In this document: positions 1 through 7,199 of the stretch, in pieces | Numbering within the stretch: the stretch's first letter is position 1 | Layout: each line of letters opens with the position of its first letter | From: Desulfobacteraceae bacterium | Lineage (GTDB): Bacteria > Desulfobacterota > Desulfobacteria > Desulfobacterales > UBA2174 | Reading direction: 5' to 3' | Length of the DNA: 38,756 nucleotides | NCBI GenBank assembly: GCA_011042305.1 | Contig: DQXI01000134.1 | Location: 1-38,756, forward strand | Notes under the pieces: model-generated | Told to the model about the DNA's origin: nothing | Seen by the model: the letters and a program-made list of their open reading frames with translations, nothing else | The model's database searches: none | Position numbers and translations under genes: made by a program

Positions 1-1
1 C

Positions 2-391
2 CACCAGAAGCTGCGGCCGGTGGATTTCGCCACCGACGGGGTGTTTCTCTGCGGACTGGCCCACTATCCCAAGCCCATCGACGAAAGCGTTTCCCAGGCG
101 CTGGCCGCCGCGGCCCGGGCCGCCACCTTTCTCGCCCGAGAGACGATCCTGGTGGGCGGGGTGGTCTCCTGGATCGATCCGGCACGGTGCACGGGCTGCG
201 GTGGCTGTGTCGAAGTCTGTCCGTACAACGCCATCACCATGTCGGCTGTCACCGGCATGGCCGAGGTTAACCCGGCGCTGTGCAAGGGGTGCGGGGCCTG
301 CGCGGCGGCTTGCCCGAGCGAGGCGCCGACTTTGATGGGATTCAATAACCGGCAGCTCTACGCGCAGATTCACAGCGCCTTGGCCGCCTGA
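2..391 (+). CDS. hdrA: HdrA-like heterodisulfide reductase subunit A, C-terminal end (5' truncated by window)
   Basis: The reading frame is open from the window edge, so only about 129 C-terminal residues are present. They hold the end of an FAD/NAD(P)-binding fold (a [17 protein letters not shown]-type segment, typical of HdrA) followed by two ferredoxin-type [4Fe-4S] motifs, [12 protein letters not shown] and [12 protein letters not shown]. HdrA is the flavin subunit of heterodisulfide reductase-type complexes and is the site of electron bifurcation in methanogens; in sulfate reducers homologous complexes link H2, formate or NADH to ferredoxin and thiol/disulfide carriers. The stop is 23 nt before the mvhD-like gene, so the two are probably cotranscribed. 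The flavin-binding part lies outside the window, so I cannot tell which HdrA subtype this is. Confidence 0.9.
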   Translation, partial: HQKLRPVDFATDGVFLCGLAHYPKPIDESVSQALAAAARAATFLARETILVGGVVSWIDPARCTGCGGCVEVCPYNAITMSAVTGMAEVNPALCKGCGACAAACPSEAPTLMGFNNRQLYAQIHSALAA

Positions 392-414
392 AACGGCATC
401 GAGAGGGAGAAACA

Positions 415-939
415 GTGAACCCGGAAGCATTCGAACCGAAGATTGTCGCCTTTTTCTGCAACTGGTGCACCTACGGGGCCGCGGATCTCGCCGGCGTCAG
501 CCGCCTGAGCTATCCGCCCAACATCCGGGCCATCCGGGTGATGTGCTCGGCCACCGTGTCGCCCCACCACGTGCTCAAGGCCTTCCAGGAGGGGGCCGAC
601 GGGGTGTTGGTGGGCGGGTGACACATCGGTGACTGCCATTACCTGTACGGTAATCACATGACGTTGAAGCGCATGACCTTTCTCCAGCACCTGCTCGCCT
701 TCCTGGGGTTGGAAGGAAGGCTGCATCTGGAATGGATCTCTTCTGCCGAGGCCCAGAAGTTCGTCGCCACGGTGACCGGGTTCACCGAGACGATCCGCCG
801 GCTCGGCCCCAGCCCCTTGAGAACGGCATCGTTGGCGCGGAGCGAAAACGTGCTCACCGCGCCGATGCGCCGGAGCGGATGCCCGGGCTTGTCTCAAACC
901 GTTGTGCCGGAGGACGGCACCAAGATCGTAAACGGATGA
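415..939 (+). CDS. mvhD: MvhD-like hydrogenase/Hdr iron-sulfur delta subunit, selenoprotein (Sec at codon 69)
   Basis: This protein of 174 residues is read through an in-frame UGA at 619-621. The family is the [2Fe-2S] subunit that passes electrons from a hydrogenase or formate dehydrogenase to HdrA. The N-terminus has the cluster cysteines [15 protein letters not shown] (Cys15, Cys18) and VMCS (Cys44). The codon after GVLVGG is UGA, followed by HIGDCHY; family members have Cys at that position (GGCHIGDCHY), so Sec replaces Cys. Frame and similarity continue to 939, and a hairpin lies just downstream. The start is GTG at 415 with a purine-rich ribosome site (GAGAGGGAG) at 402-410. The C-terminal tail is somewhat longer than in typical MvhD. 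The stop overlaps the next ATG (ATGA at 936-939), implying translational coupling. Sec-containing VhuD is known in Methanococcus, so the substitution has precedent. Confidence 0.9.
619..657 (+). promoter_or_regulatory. SECIS-like element of mvhD (UGA plus hairpin)
   Basis: After the UGA at 619-621 there is a perfect 6-bp stem, ATTACC (638-643) with GGTAAT (649-654), closing a 5-nt loop TGTAC. An outer GTG/CAC pairing (629-631 with 655-657) extends it. Bacterial SECIS elements lie within the coding sequence directly 3' of the UGA and present a G/U-containing apical loop to SelB, which fits this position. The loop is less canonical than the one in fdhA. Confidence 0.7.
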
Positions 940-1769
940 TCGCCATGACACCGATTCAACAACAAGTGAAAAATTGGCTCGAAGAAAAGCGGGTGGACAT
1001 CTTTTTGGCCTACCGCATCCTCGATGGCCATCCCTTGCCCCACGCTTTCACCCGGGAGCACATCGAAGAAACCGCCGAGCTGGTTACCGGCCCGGCCCGC
1101 TACAGCCTGGAAAAATTTGCCACCCACATCGCCTCCCGCTACCCGGCGGCCAGGATCGGCATGGTGGCCCGGGACTGCAATCAGCGGGCGTTGAACGTGC
1201 TGCGGGTGTGGAACCAGCTCAAGGACGGCCAGGTGGAGACGGTGCCGGTGACCTGCTGTCCCTCTCACCTTCACCACCACGCGGACTGCTCCTACCTCGA
1301 GCCGCATCCAGCCGGAGCGGTGAAGCAGCAACTCGGCCAGGCACCTAACCAATCCCTGGCCGAGGTCGAGGCCCAACCGGCCGCCGAACGTCTCGATCGC
1401 TGGCTGTACGAGTTTCAAAAATGCATCAAGTGCTACGGATGCCGCAACATCTGCCCGGTGTGCTTCTGCAAGGAATGCAGCCTGGAGCATGCCGAACTGA
1501 TCGGCACCGGCCATCTGCCGCCCGACATTCCGATCTTTCACCTGGTGCGGGCCGTTCACATGGCCGGCCGCTGCGTCGACTGCGGCCTGTGCGAGGACGC
1601 CTGCCCGGCCGAAATTCCCTTGCGCCTGCTCTACCGCAAGGTCAACGCCATCGTCAAAGACCTCTTCGACTACGAGACAGGCTCCGGCGACACGCTGCCG
1701 CCTTTTTCAATTCTGGGCGACAAGCCCACCATGAGCCCGATGCCGCTGTTGGCGGCTGCACAGGAGTAG
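936..1769 (+). CDS. 4Fe-4S electron-transfer subunit between MvhD and FdhA (FdhB/FrhB-like)
   Basis: A protein of 277 residues. The N-terminal half resembles the FrhB/FdhB beta-subunit family only loosely (GMVARDCNQRALNVL, then VPVTCCPS). The C-terminal half carries a dense cysteine cluster, CIKCYGCRNICPVCFCKEC, and a classical [4Fe-4S] motif CVDCGLCEDACPAEIP. Lying between mvhD and fdhA, it is best read as the iron-sulfur subunit carrying electrons from formate dehydrogenase to the MvhD-HdrA module (inference from context). The start at 936 overlaps the mvhD stop; a second in-frame ATG at 945 is also possible, and neither has an ideally spaced Shine-Dalgarno site. The first cluster has seven cysteines, more than one cubane needs. 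No NAD(P)H-binding motif is evident. Confidence 0.75.
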   Translation: MIAMTPIQQQVKNWLEEKRVDIFLAYRILDGHPLPHAFTREHIEETAELVTGPARYSLEKFATHIASRYPAARIGMVARDCNQRALNVLRVWNQLKDGQVETVPVTCCPSHLHHHADCSYLEPHPAGAVKQQLGQAPNQSLAEVEAQPAAERLDRWLYEFQKCIKCYGCRNICPVCFCKECSLEHAELIGTGHLPPDIPIFHLVRAVHMAGRCVDCGLCEDACPAEIPLRLLYRKVNAIVKDLFDYETGSGDTLPPFSILGDKPTMSPMPLLAAAQE

Positions 1770-1774
1770 ACGGT

Positions 1775-3826
1775 ATGGATCTGAAATTCGTCCCTTCAAT
1801 CTGTTCTTACTGCGGTACCGGCTGCGGGGTGCTCTTCGAGGTGCTCGACGGTGAGCTGGTGGGCACCTTGCCGATGAAGACCCACCCGGTCAACCAGGGC
1901 AAGCTGTGCATCAAGGGCTGGAATCTGCACGAGCACATCAACAGCCCCCTGCGTCTCAAGCATCCGCTGCTGAAAACCTTCGGCCGGTTCACCAAGGTCG
2001 ATTGGGGCAAGGCCGTCGACGTCACCGCTCACCGGCTCAAGGAGGTCATCGCCGCTCACGGCCCGGACAGCGTGGGCGTGCTGGTGTCGGCCAAGATGAC
2101 CAACGAGGAGAACTACCTGGCCCAAAAATTCGCCCGGGCGGTCATCGGCACCAACAACGTGGACCACTGTGCCCGGCTCTGACACGCCTCTACGGTGGCC
2201 GGTCTGGCCGCCGCATTCGGCAGTGGTGCCATGACGAATTCCTTTGACGACCTGGAAACCGCCGGCTGCATCTTCGTGATCGGCTCCAACACCACGGCCT
2301 GCCACCCGTTGATCGCCACCCGGATCTACCGGGCCAAGGAACGCGGCGCCCGGGTGATCGTGGCCGATCCACGGCGCACCCAGCTCGGAGATCTGGCCGA
2401 CCTGTCGGTTCACCACCGGCTCGGCAGCGACGTGGCCCTGCTCAACGGCATGATGCACTGGATCATCGAAAACGGCTGGCACGACCAGGATTACATTGCC
2501 GCGCGCACCGAGGGCTTCGAGGCCTTGGCGGCCACGGTGGCCGGGTATTCGCCCCAGCGGGTCCAGGCCATCACCGGGGTGCCGGCGGACGACATCAAAA
2601 AGATGGCCGAGCTGTATGCCACCTGCGGTCCTGCGGCCCTGCTCTACGCCATGGGTATCACCCAGCACACCACCGGCGTGGACAACGTCAAGTCGTGCTG
2701 CAACATCGCCTTGCTATGTGGCAACGTGGGTGTGGCCGGCGGCGGGGTCAATCCCCTGCGCGGTCAGAACAACGTCCAAGGGGCCTGCGACATGGGGGGC
2801 CTGCCCAACGTGTTTACCGGCTACCAGCCGGTGAGCGATCCGGCGGTGGTGGAGAAGTTCTCCAAGGCCTGGGGACGTCCCTTGTCCGACAAGCCGGGCA
2901 TGACCATCACCGACATGATCGGCGCGATGCTCGACGGCCGTCTCAAGGCGCTATACGTCATCGGTGAAAACCCCAAGCTCTCCGATCCGGACTGGAACCA
3001 TCTCCAGCACGCCCTCAACCGGCTCGACCTGCTCGTGGTCCAGGAGCTGTTCCTCTCCGAGACCGCCCAGGTGGCCGATGTGGTGCTGCCGGCGGCCTCG
3101 GTGGCGGAAAAGGACGGCACCTTTACCAACTCCGAGCGGCGCTGCAGCCGGGTCCACAAGGCCATCGAGCCGGTGGGCAACGCCCTGGCCGACTGGCAGA
3201 TCATCTGCAAACTGGCCACGGCCATGGGCTATCCCATGGACTATCCCGGAGGCCCGGAACAGATCTTCGACGAGATGGCGGCCCTGACGCCCAAGAGCTA
3301 CGCCGGCATGTCCTACGCGCGCATGGGCCTGGACGGACTGCAATGGCCCTGCCCGAGCGCCGACCATCCAGGTACGCCGATCCTGCACACGCAGCAGTGT
3401 GCCCGGGGCCTCGGCAAGTTCCACGCCATCGAATACCAGGATCCCGCAGAGATGCCCGATCCGGACTATCCATATTTCCTCACCACCGGGCGCATGTTCG
3501 CCCACTTTCACACCGGCACTATGACGCGCATCTCAGCCCACCTGGACGCCGAACAGCGCACCGGTTACGTGACGATCCACCCGGACGATGCCCGCCGCCT
3601 GGACATCGCCGAAGGGGACCTGGTGGCCATCACCTCCCGGCGCGGCCAGATGGAAGCCCCGGCGCGCATCAGCACCAACGTTCCGCCGGGCAATCTCTTT
3701 TTGCCGATTCACTTCGGCGAAAACCCGGCCAACATGCTCACCAATGCCGACGCTTTCGACCCTCTGGCCAAGATTCCCGAGTTCAAGGTCAGCGCGGTGC
3801 GGATCGCCAAGGCCCAGGCGGCCTGA
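1775..3826 (+). CDS. fdhA: Formate dehydrogenase catalytic subunit, molybdo/tungstopterin selenoprotein (Sec136)
   Basis: A protein of 683 residues read through UGA at 2180-2182. It oxidises formate to CO2 (or the reverse) at a Mo/W-bis-pterin centre. The N-terminus has a [4Fe-4S] site, CSYCGTGCGVLFEV followed by KLCIKG. The active-site segment DHCARL-Sec-HASTVAGL matches the Sec region of E. coli FdhF (Sec140). The C-terminal molybdopterin dinucleotide-binding domain is visible (FLTTGRMFAHFHTGTMTR, later HPDDARRLDIAEGDLVAI). ATG at 1775 is preceded by AGGAG at 1762-1766 and lies 5 nt after the previous stop. There is no twin-arginine signal, so the enzyme is probably cytoplasmic, consistent with coupling to MvhD-HdrA rather than to a periplasmic cytochrome. 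Conventional gene calling would split it into two pieces at UGA. Confidence 0.95.
2180..2213 (+). promoter_or_regulatory. SECIS element of fdhA
   Basis: Directly 3' of UGA 2180-2182, CGGTGGCC (2193-2200) pairs with GGCCGCCG (2206-2213). This is eight pairs with one G-U and an apical loop GGTCT. The same GGUCU loop caps the well-studied E. coli fdhF SECIS, and the distance from UGA to the stem (10 nt) is appropriate for SelB recognition. Confidence 0.88.
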
Positions 3827-3881
3827 GGCGTCGGCGGGGATCGAGGGGAAAAAGCGAAAGCTGCGGATGGTTGCTTGAAAA

Positions 3882-3978
3882 GGCCACGGGGTGGCCGCAC
3901 CCGGTGGAAGGAGGCGAATCCGGGTGCCGCCACCCCATGGCGGGGTGAGCGCCACCGCCCGTTGATCAGCGGTGGCGC
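3882..3978. other. Cluster of four perfect hairpins in the convergent intergenic region after fdhA
   Basis: Four inverted repeats follow one another: GGCCAC/GTGGCC (3882-3896), GCACCCGG/CCGGGTGC (3897-3927, 15-nt loop), CACCCC/GGGGTG (3931-3947) and GCGCCACCGC/GCGGTGGCGC (3949-3978, 10-nt loop). They lie between fdhA (+) and the convergent gene ending at 4010 (-). None is followed by a U-run on either strand, so they are not classical intrinsic terminators. They may stabilise or end the fdhA mRNA, or form a structured RNA. Confidence 0.6.
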
Positions 3979-4009
3979 CAGGGCCAGGGGGATCCGAGGG
4001 GTGGGAATC

Positions 4010-4330
4010 TCAGCGGGAAACGATTTCGCTTTCCAGCTTTTGAGCAATGACCATGGATTGCTCCAGGGCATCGTTGATGTTGAACAGCTGAATCTTGAGC
4101 GTTTTCAAGCTCGCCGGGGTCGCCTTGATCGGGGCGCCGCTCTCCAGGACCGATTTCAATTCCCGGGCCTTGTCGGCCAGACCGGCTATCTTGTCGGTAA
4201 AAGCCCCCACCTCTTTGGCCCACTTGGCCCGTTCGTTGGCGGGAAAGGTGACCGGTTGTGCTCCCAAGCCGGCCACGAGGGCCTCGATGCCGTATTCTTC
4301 CGGATCCGCGATAATTTCATAAGTGGACAT
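4010..4330 (-). CDS. Hypothetical protein, 106 aa
   Basis: I do not recognise this protein. It is largely alpha-helical by composition, rich in Ala, Glu, Lys and Leu, with a central heptad-like stretch (AKEVGAFTDKIAGLADKARE) suggesting a helical bundle or short coiled coil. It has no cysteines, signal peptide or membrane segment. A good ribosome site (AAGGAG) sits about 8 nt before the ATG on the minus strand, which supports it as a real gene. It is convergent with the fdhA operon and downstream of the HD-domain gene, separated by about 270 nt. Confidence 0.7.
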   Translation of the reverse strand: MSTYEIIADPEEYGIEALVAGLGAQPVTFPANERAKWAKEVGAFTDKIAGLADKARELKSVLESGAPIKATPASLKTLKIQLFNINDALEQSMVIAQKLESEIVSR

Positions 4331-4604
4331 GCGTTTGCTCCTTTCCCAGAATCATCTGTCTGCTGTTGGAAGAGGCGATCGGTCCGCAGCGATCCGGCCT
4401 GCTATCGGCCGGAACCTGCTGAAGGGTCACCGTGTCCGGAAAGGTAATTCAATTCGCATGCCAGGTTGCTCGGCATTCAGCTAACCGCTTGCACAGCCTC
4501 TTGATCGTGTCGGTGCCGGCCTCATCGCAGGCCTCCTGCCCGCCCGTCCATCCGACAATCAATGCACAGGCCTTGGACATGGGCCGTACAGGCTGAATCC
4601 GGAT
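4331..4604. other. Intergenic region with a perfect 16-bp palindrome
   Basis: I see no convincing gene here. The only notable element is a perfect 16-bp palindrome, CTGAATCCGGATTCAG, at 4593-4608, which includes the stop codon of the HD-domain gene. A small open frame near 4522 has biased composition and no start signal and was not accepted. Confidence 0.4.
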
Positions 4605-5201
4605 TCAGTCTCGGACCGGCGACACGTTCCCCTGCAGGCCGATGGCCTCGGCCGCGGTGCGCATCCCTGCGATGGTCTCCTCGATAAGAGCGGTCAGCTC
4701 CACCCCCAGCAGGGCGGCGCCTTTCTCGATGATGCTCCGGTCCACGCCGGCGGCGAAGCGCTTGTCCTTCCACTTTTTCTTGACAGACTTGGCCGTCAGG
4801 TCCATCACCGAGCGCGACGGGCGTACCAGGGCCGCGGCAGCCACCAGCCCCGTGAGCTCGTCGACGGCATAAAGCACCTTTTCCATTTCACTTTCCGGCT
4901 GCACATCGGAGCAGATCCCCCAGCCGTGGCTCACGACAGCCCGGATGTAGTCCTCCGGCCATCCGTTTTCGCGTAAGATTCGTTCGCTCTGGCGGCAATG
5001 TTCCTCAGGGTATTGCTCGTAGTCAAGGTCGTGAACCAGGCCTACAATGCCCCACATCTCTTCGTCGGCGTCGCGCTGGCGAGCCATGTGGCGCATTACG
5101 GCCTCAACCGCCAGTGCGTGTTTGATCAGGCTTTCGGACTGGTTGTACTGGTTCAGCAGCGCCCAGGCTTGATCACGGGTCGGTGCGGCGTTGTCATTCA
5201 T
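4605..5201 (-). CDS. HD-domain metal-dependent phosphohydrolase
   Basis: A protein of 198 residues with the HD signature: His28 (LIKHALAVEAVMRHM), the His57-Asp58 pair (GLVHDLDYEQYP), His92 (VVSHGWG) and a later Asp in YAVDELTGLV. HD proteins hydrolyse phosphate esters of nucleotides or other small molecules using these metal ligands; the substrate cannot be read from the sequence. Length and layout match the stand-alone HDIG-type hydrolases common in anaerobes. ATG at 5201 is preceded by GGAGA with about 8-nt spacing on the minus strand. It is divergent from hpf across a roughly 230-nt region holding an inverted repeat. Confidence 0.85.
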   Translation of the reverse strand: MNDNAAPTRDQAWALLNQYNQSESLIKHALAVEAVMRHMARQRDADEEMWGIVGLVHDLDYEQYPEEHCRQSERILRENGWPEDYIRAVVSHGWGICSDVQPESEMEKVLYAVDELTGLVAAAALVRPSRSVMDLTAKSVKKKWKDKRFAAGVDRSIIEKGAALLGVELTALIEETIAGMRTAAEAIGLQGNVSPVRD

Positions 5202-5277
5202 GGCATAATTCTCCAGATTGGTTTACGATTAAAAAAGTCGACGGCGGATCAACCGTTTTGATAGTCCGACTGCCGGC

Positions 5278-5324
5278 GGGTGTCAATCGAGGGACCGAAG
5301 ATTTCATCCCTCCGTTTGACACCC
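5278..5324. repeat. Nested inverted repeat between HD gene and hpf
   Basis: GGGTGTCAA (5278-5286) is mirrored by TTGACACCC (5316-5324). Inside this pair AGGGA (5290-5294) pairs with TCCCT (5307-5311). The right arm contains the likely hpf -35 hexamer TTGACA, so the repeat could be an operator between the divergent genes, or a hairpin in the HD-gene leader. Confidence 0.55.
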
Positions 5325-5343
5325 CTCGGTATGTGCCTAGGTT
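5316..5343 (+). promoter_or_regulatory. Candidate sigma70-type promoter for hpf
   Basis: TTGACA at 5316-5321, a 16-nt spacer and TAGGTT at 5338-5343. The -35 is consensus and the -10 is weak (three of six matches). It lies about 90 nt before the hpf start. Confidence 0.4.
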
Positions 5344-5430
5344 GAAAAAAGGGGGATGGTCAGACGCCCGAGTTTTCGATCGAGGCGTCGGCCATCGAAA
5401 CGATTCACCTTTGGCAGGAGGAACGCATCT

Positions 5431-5742
5431 ATGCAGGTAGCGCTGACGTTCAAGAATCTGGATGCATCCGAGCATTTCAAACAGTACGTGCAGGAAAAGC
5501 TTGACCGGGTGGACAAGCTTCTGGACAAGCCTGCGGTCGCGGAAGTCGTGCTCACCGCGGAGAACCTCCAGCAGGTGGCCGAGGTGCGCCTAGCCAGCGG
5601 CGGTTTGAGCGTCCAGGCCAAGGCGGATGCGGAAGATCTGCATGCGGCCATCGATCAGATGGTGGACCGGGTGCGCCGGCAGATCACCAAGCAGAAGGAG
5701 AAGGTGCGCGATCGGCGCCCGGCGGCTCCTTTGGCCAATTAA
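5431..5742 (+). CDS. hpf: Ribosome hibernation-promoting factor, short form (HPF/RaiA family)
   Basis: A protein of 103 residues beginning MQVALTFKNLDASEHFKQYV, with the beta-alpha-beta-beta-beta-alpha pattern of the S30AE/HPF domain and a basic C-terminus (RRQITKQKEKVRDRR). Members bind the 30S decoding region and inactivate or dimerise ribosomes in starvation. Its length fits the short form without the C-terminal dimerisation domain. ATG at 5431 is preceded by GGAGG at 5417-5421. In many proteobacteria hpf follows rpoN; here it is a single-gene unit with its own candidate promoter and terminator. Confidence 0.92.
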   Translation: MQVALTFKNLDASEHFKQYVQEKLDRVDKLLDKPAVAEVVLTAENLQQVAEVRLASGGLSVQAKADAEDLHAAIDQMVDRVRRQITKQKEKVRDRRPAAPLAN

Positions 5743-5779
5743 GCGGTCGCCGGCCCTGATCCGTGCGGACCACGATGAG

Positions 5780-5823
5780 AAAAATCCCCGCGATGGTGTG
5801 TGCCCACGCCTGCGGGGATTTTT
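5780..5823 (+). terminator. Intrinsic terminator after hpf
   Basis: AAAAATCCCCGC (5780-5791) pairs perfectly over 12 bp with GCGGGGATTTTT (5812-5823), with a 20-nt loop and a T-run forming the 3' arm. Because of the symmetry it could also work on the opposite strand. Confidence 0.9.
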
Positions 5824-5874
5824 AGTCGGTATTCGTGATAGGGCATGCCATTTTCCCTTTCGGTGCAGAACTGT

Positions 5875-5903
5875 TTGAAACCCTCCCGACTTGGTGATAA
5901 GTT
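5875..5903 (+). promoter_or_regulatory. Candidate promoter for the 5976-9476 gene group
   Basis: TTGAAA (5875-5880), a 17-nt spacer and TAAGTT (5898-5903). The leader that follows contains CCTCCG and CGGAGG segments that can pair, which would hide the GGAGG motif near 5950. Confidence 0.4.
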
Positions 5904-5975
5904 GAGATTTCTTTTCCCCCGGCGACGCCTCCGGCCGCCCCCTGCCGGCGGAGGAAACCGGGACGACCTTTTTTC

Positions 5976-6275
5976 GTGACCGCCAGAATCATGAAGCGCT
6001 CCGGGTTCAGAAGCTTCGACACGTTGGCCGGTGCCCTTTTTGTGGCCCTCGGCATCGGTGGTGTCCTTTTTTTCGGCTGGGGAGAATTGCGCCTGGCCTT
6101 TTTGCTGCTGATCTACTTCCTGTTGATCATCGGTTTCCGGCTCGATGACATCAGCCGCCAGCTCGCCTCCATAGATCGGCGGTTGGCGGCCTTGCCTCAG
6201 CGGCAGGCGGAGCGTGGCGCCGCCTGTGCCTCCGGGGGGAGCTCCCCTCCCTCGGCCTCCGGAAGGCTTCAATGA
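5976..6275 (+). CDS. Small two-helix membrane protein, unknown function
   Basis: About 99 residues with two hydrophobic stretches, TLAGALFVALGIGGVLFFGW and LRLAFLLLIYFLLIIGF, separated by a short polar turn, so probably a hairpin inner-membrane protein. The C-terminal tail is Arg/Ala/Ser-rich. I do not recognise a family. The start is uncertain: GTG at 5976 is the first candidate, ATG at 5991 the second, and the nearest GGAGG is about 20 nt upstream of the first. The stop overlaps the ATG of the next gene (ATGA at 6272-6275), supporting a coupled operon. Confidence 0.65.
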   Translation: MTARIMKRSGFRSFDTLAGALFVALGIGGVLFFGWGELRLAFLLLIYFLLIIGFRLDDISRQLASIDRRLAALPQRQAERGAACASGGSSPPSASGRLQ

Positions 6276-7126
6276 GCCCGCCCGCCGGCAAGATCGCCCG
6301 TGTATCGGTGCACGGGGGGCACAGCGGGCAGTTTTGCAGCCATGCCGCCGATGATTTGGCGTCGGTGGTGGCCGCCTATGCGGCCCAAGGGTTCGCCTGG
6401 GTGGGCTTGACCGAACACATGCCGCCGCCGGAAGATCGCTTTCTCTACCCGGAGGAGCGGCAGGCCGGATTTGACGCCGCCGCCCTGCGCCGCCGCTTTG
6501 CTGCTTACATGGCGGAGGCGCGGCGCCTGCAGCGTCACTGGGAGGCCGTTTTGCCCCTCAGGGTCGGCTTCGAAACCGAAGCCTGTAGCGGTGCCCTGGA
6601 TCTCGCCCGTCAACTGGTGACGGAGTTTCACCCGGACTACATCGTGGGATCGGTGCATCATGTGGCCGACATCCCCATCGATGTCTCCCCCGCCGTCTAT
6701 GCCGATGCCGCCGCGCGCTGCGGCGGCATCGAAGAGCTGTACCTGGCTTATTTCGATCTTCAGTTGGAAATGATCGAAACCCTCAGGCCCCAGGTGATCG
6801 GGCACTTCGACCTGGTGCGCATTTTCGATCCCGACTATCCGCGGCACTTGGCCTCGGCGCCGGTGGGCCGGCGCATCGTCCGCAACCTGGAGCGGGTTCG
6901 CCAAATGGGGGCGATCCTCGATTTGAATGTGGCCGCCTGGGACAAGGGGGGCAGCGAACCGTACCCGGCTGCGGGGATCCGCTGGCAGGCACGCCGGCTG
7001 GGCATTGCCCTTGTTCCCGGCGATGACAGCCACGGCGTGGCAACGGTGGGGCGACATTTCGACCGGGCTGTCGCCCTGCTGGAAGCCGAGGGGTTTTCCA
7101 CCGACTGGCCGATCCCCGGATTGTAG
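6272..7126 (+). CDS. PHP-domain histidinol-phosphatase (HisJ/HisK type)
   Basis: A protein of 284 residues with the PHP metal-binding motifs in order: VHGGHSGQFC near the N-terminus, LTEH, GFETEA, GSVHH, GHFDLV and GDDSHG close to the C-terminus. PHP histidinol-phosphatases remove phosphate from L-histidinol phosphate in histidine synthesis using a trinuclear metal centre; related PHP enzymes act on other phosphoesters, so the substrate is inferred. Length and motif order match the HisJ/HisK family. No other his gene is nearby. The start overlaps the upstream stop. Confidence 0.8.
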   Translation: MSPPAGKIARVSVHGGHSGQFCSHAADDLASVVAAYAAQGFAWVGLTEHMPPPEDRFLYPEERQAGFDAAALRRRFAAYMAEARRLQRHWEAVLPLRVGFETEACSGALDLARQLVTEFHPDYIVGSVHHVADIPIDVSPAVYADAAARCGGIEELYLAYFDLQLEMIETLRPQVIGHFDLVRIFDPDYPRHLASAPVGRRIVRNLERVRQMGAILDLNVAAWDKGGSEPYPAAGIRWQARRLGIALVPGDDSHGVATVGRHFDRAVALLEAEGFSTDWPIPGL

Positions 7127-7199
7127 GAGGGATGCTGTTGCCGCCGGCTGGGGTGATGTGCTAATGGGATCTCTTCTCGTTGTCCAGGATCGTTAGCCG

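Noticed and set aside
3871-3978. Functional cobalamin riboswitch after fdhA
   Set aside because: Only fragments of the core are matched, the order of helices is not right, and no downstream gene on the plus strand is close enough to be regulated.
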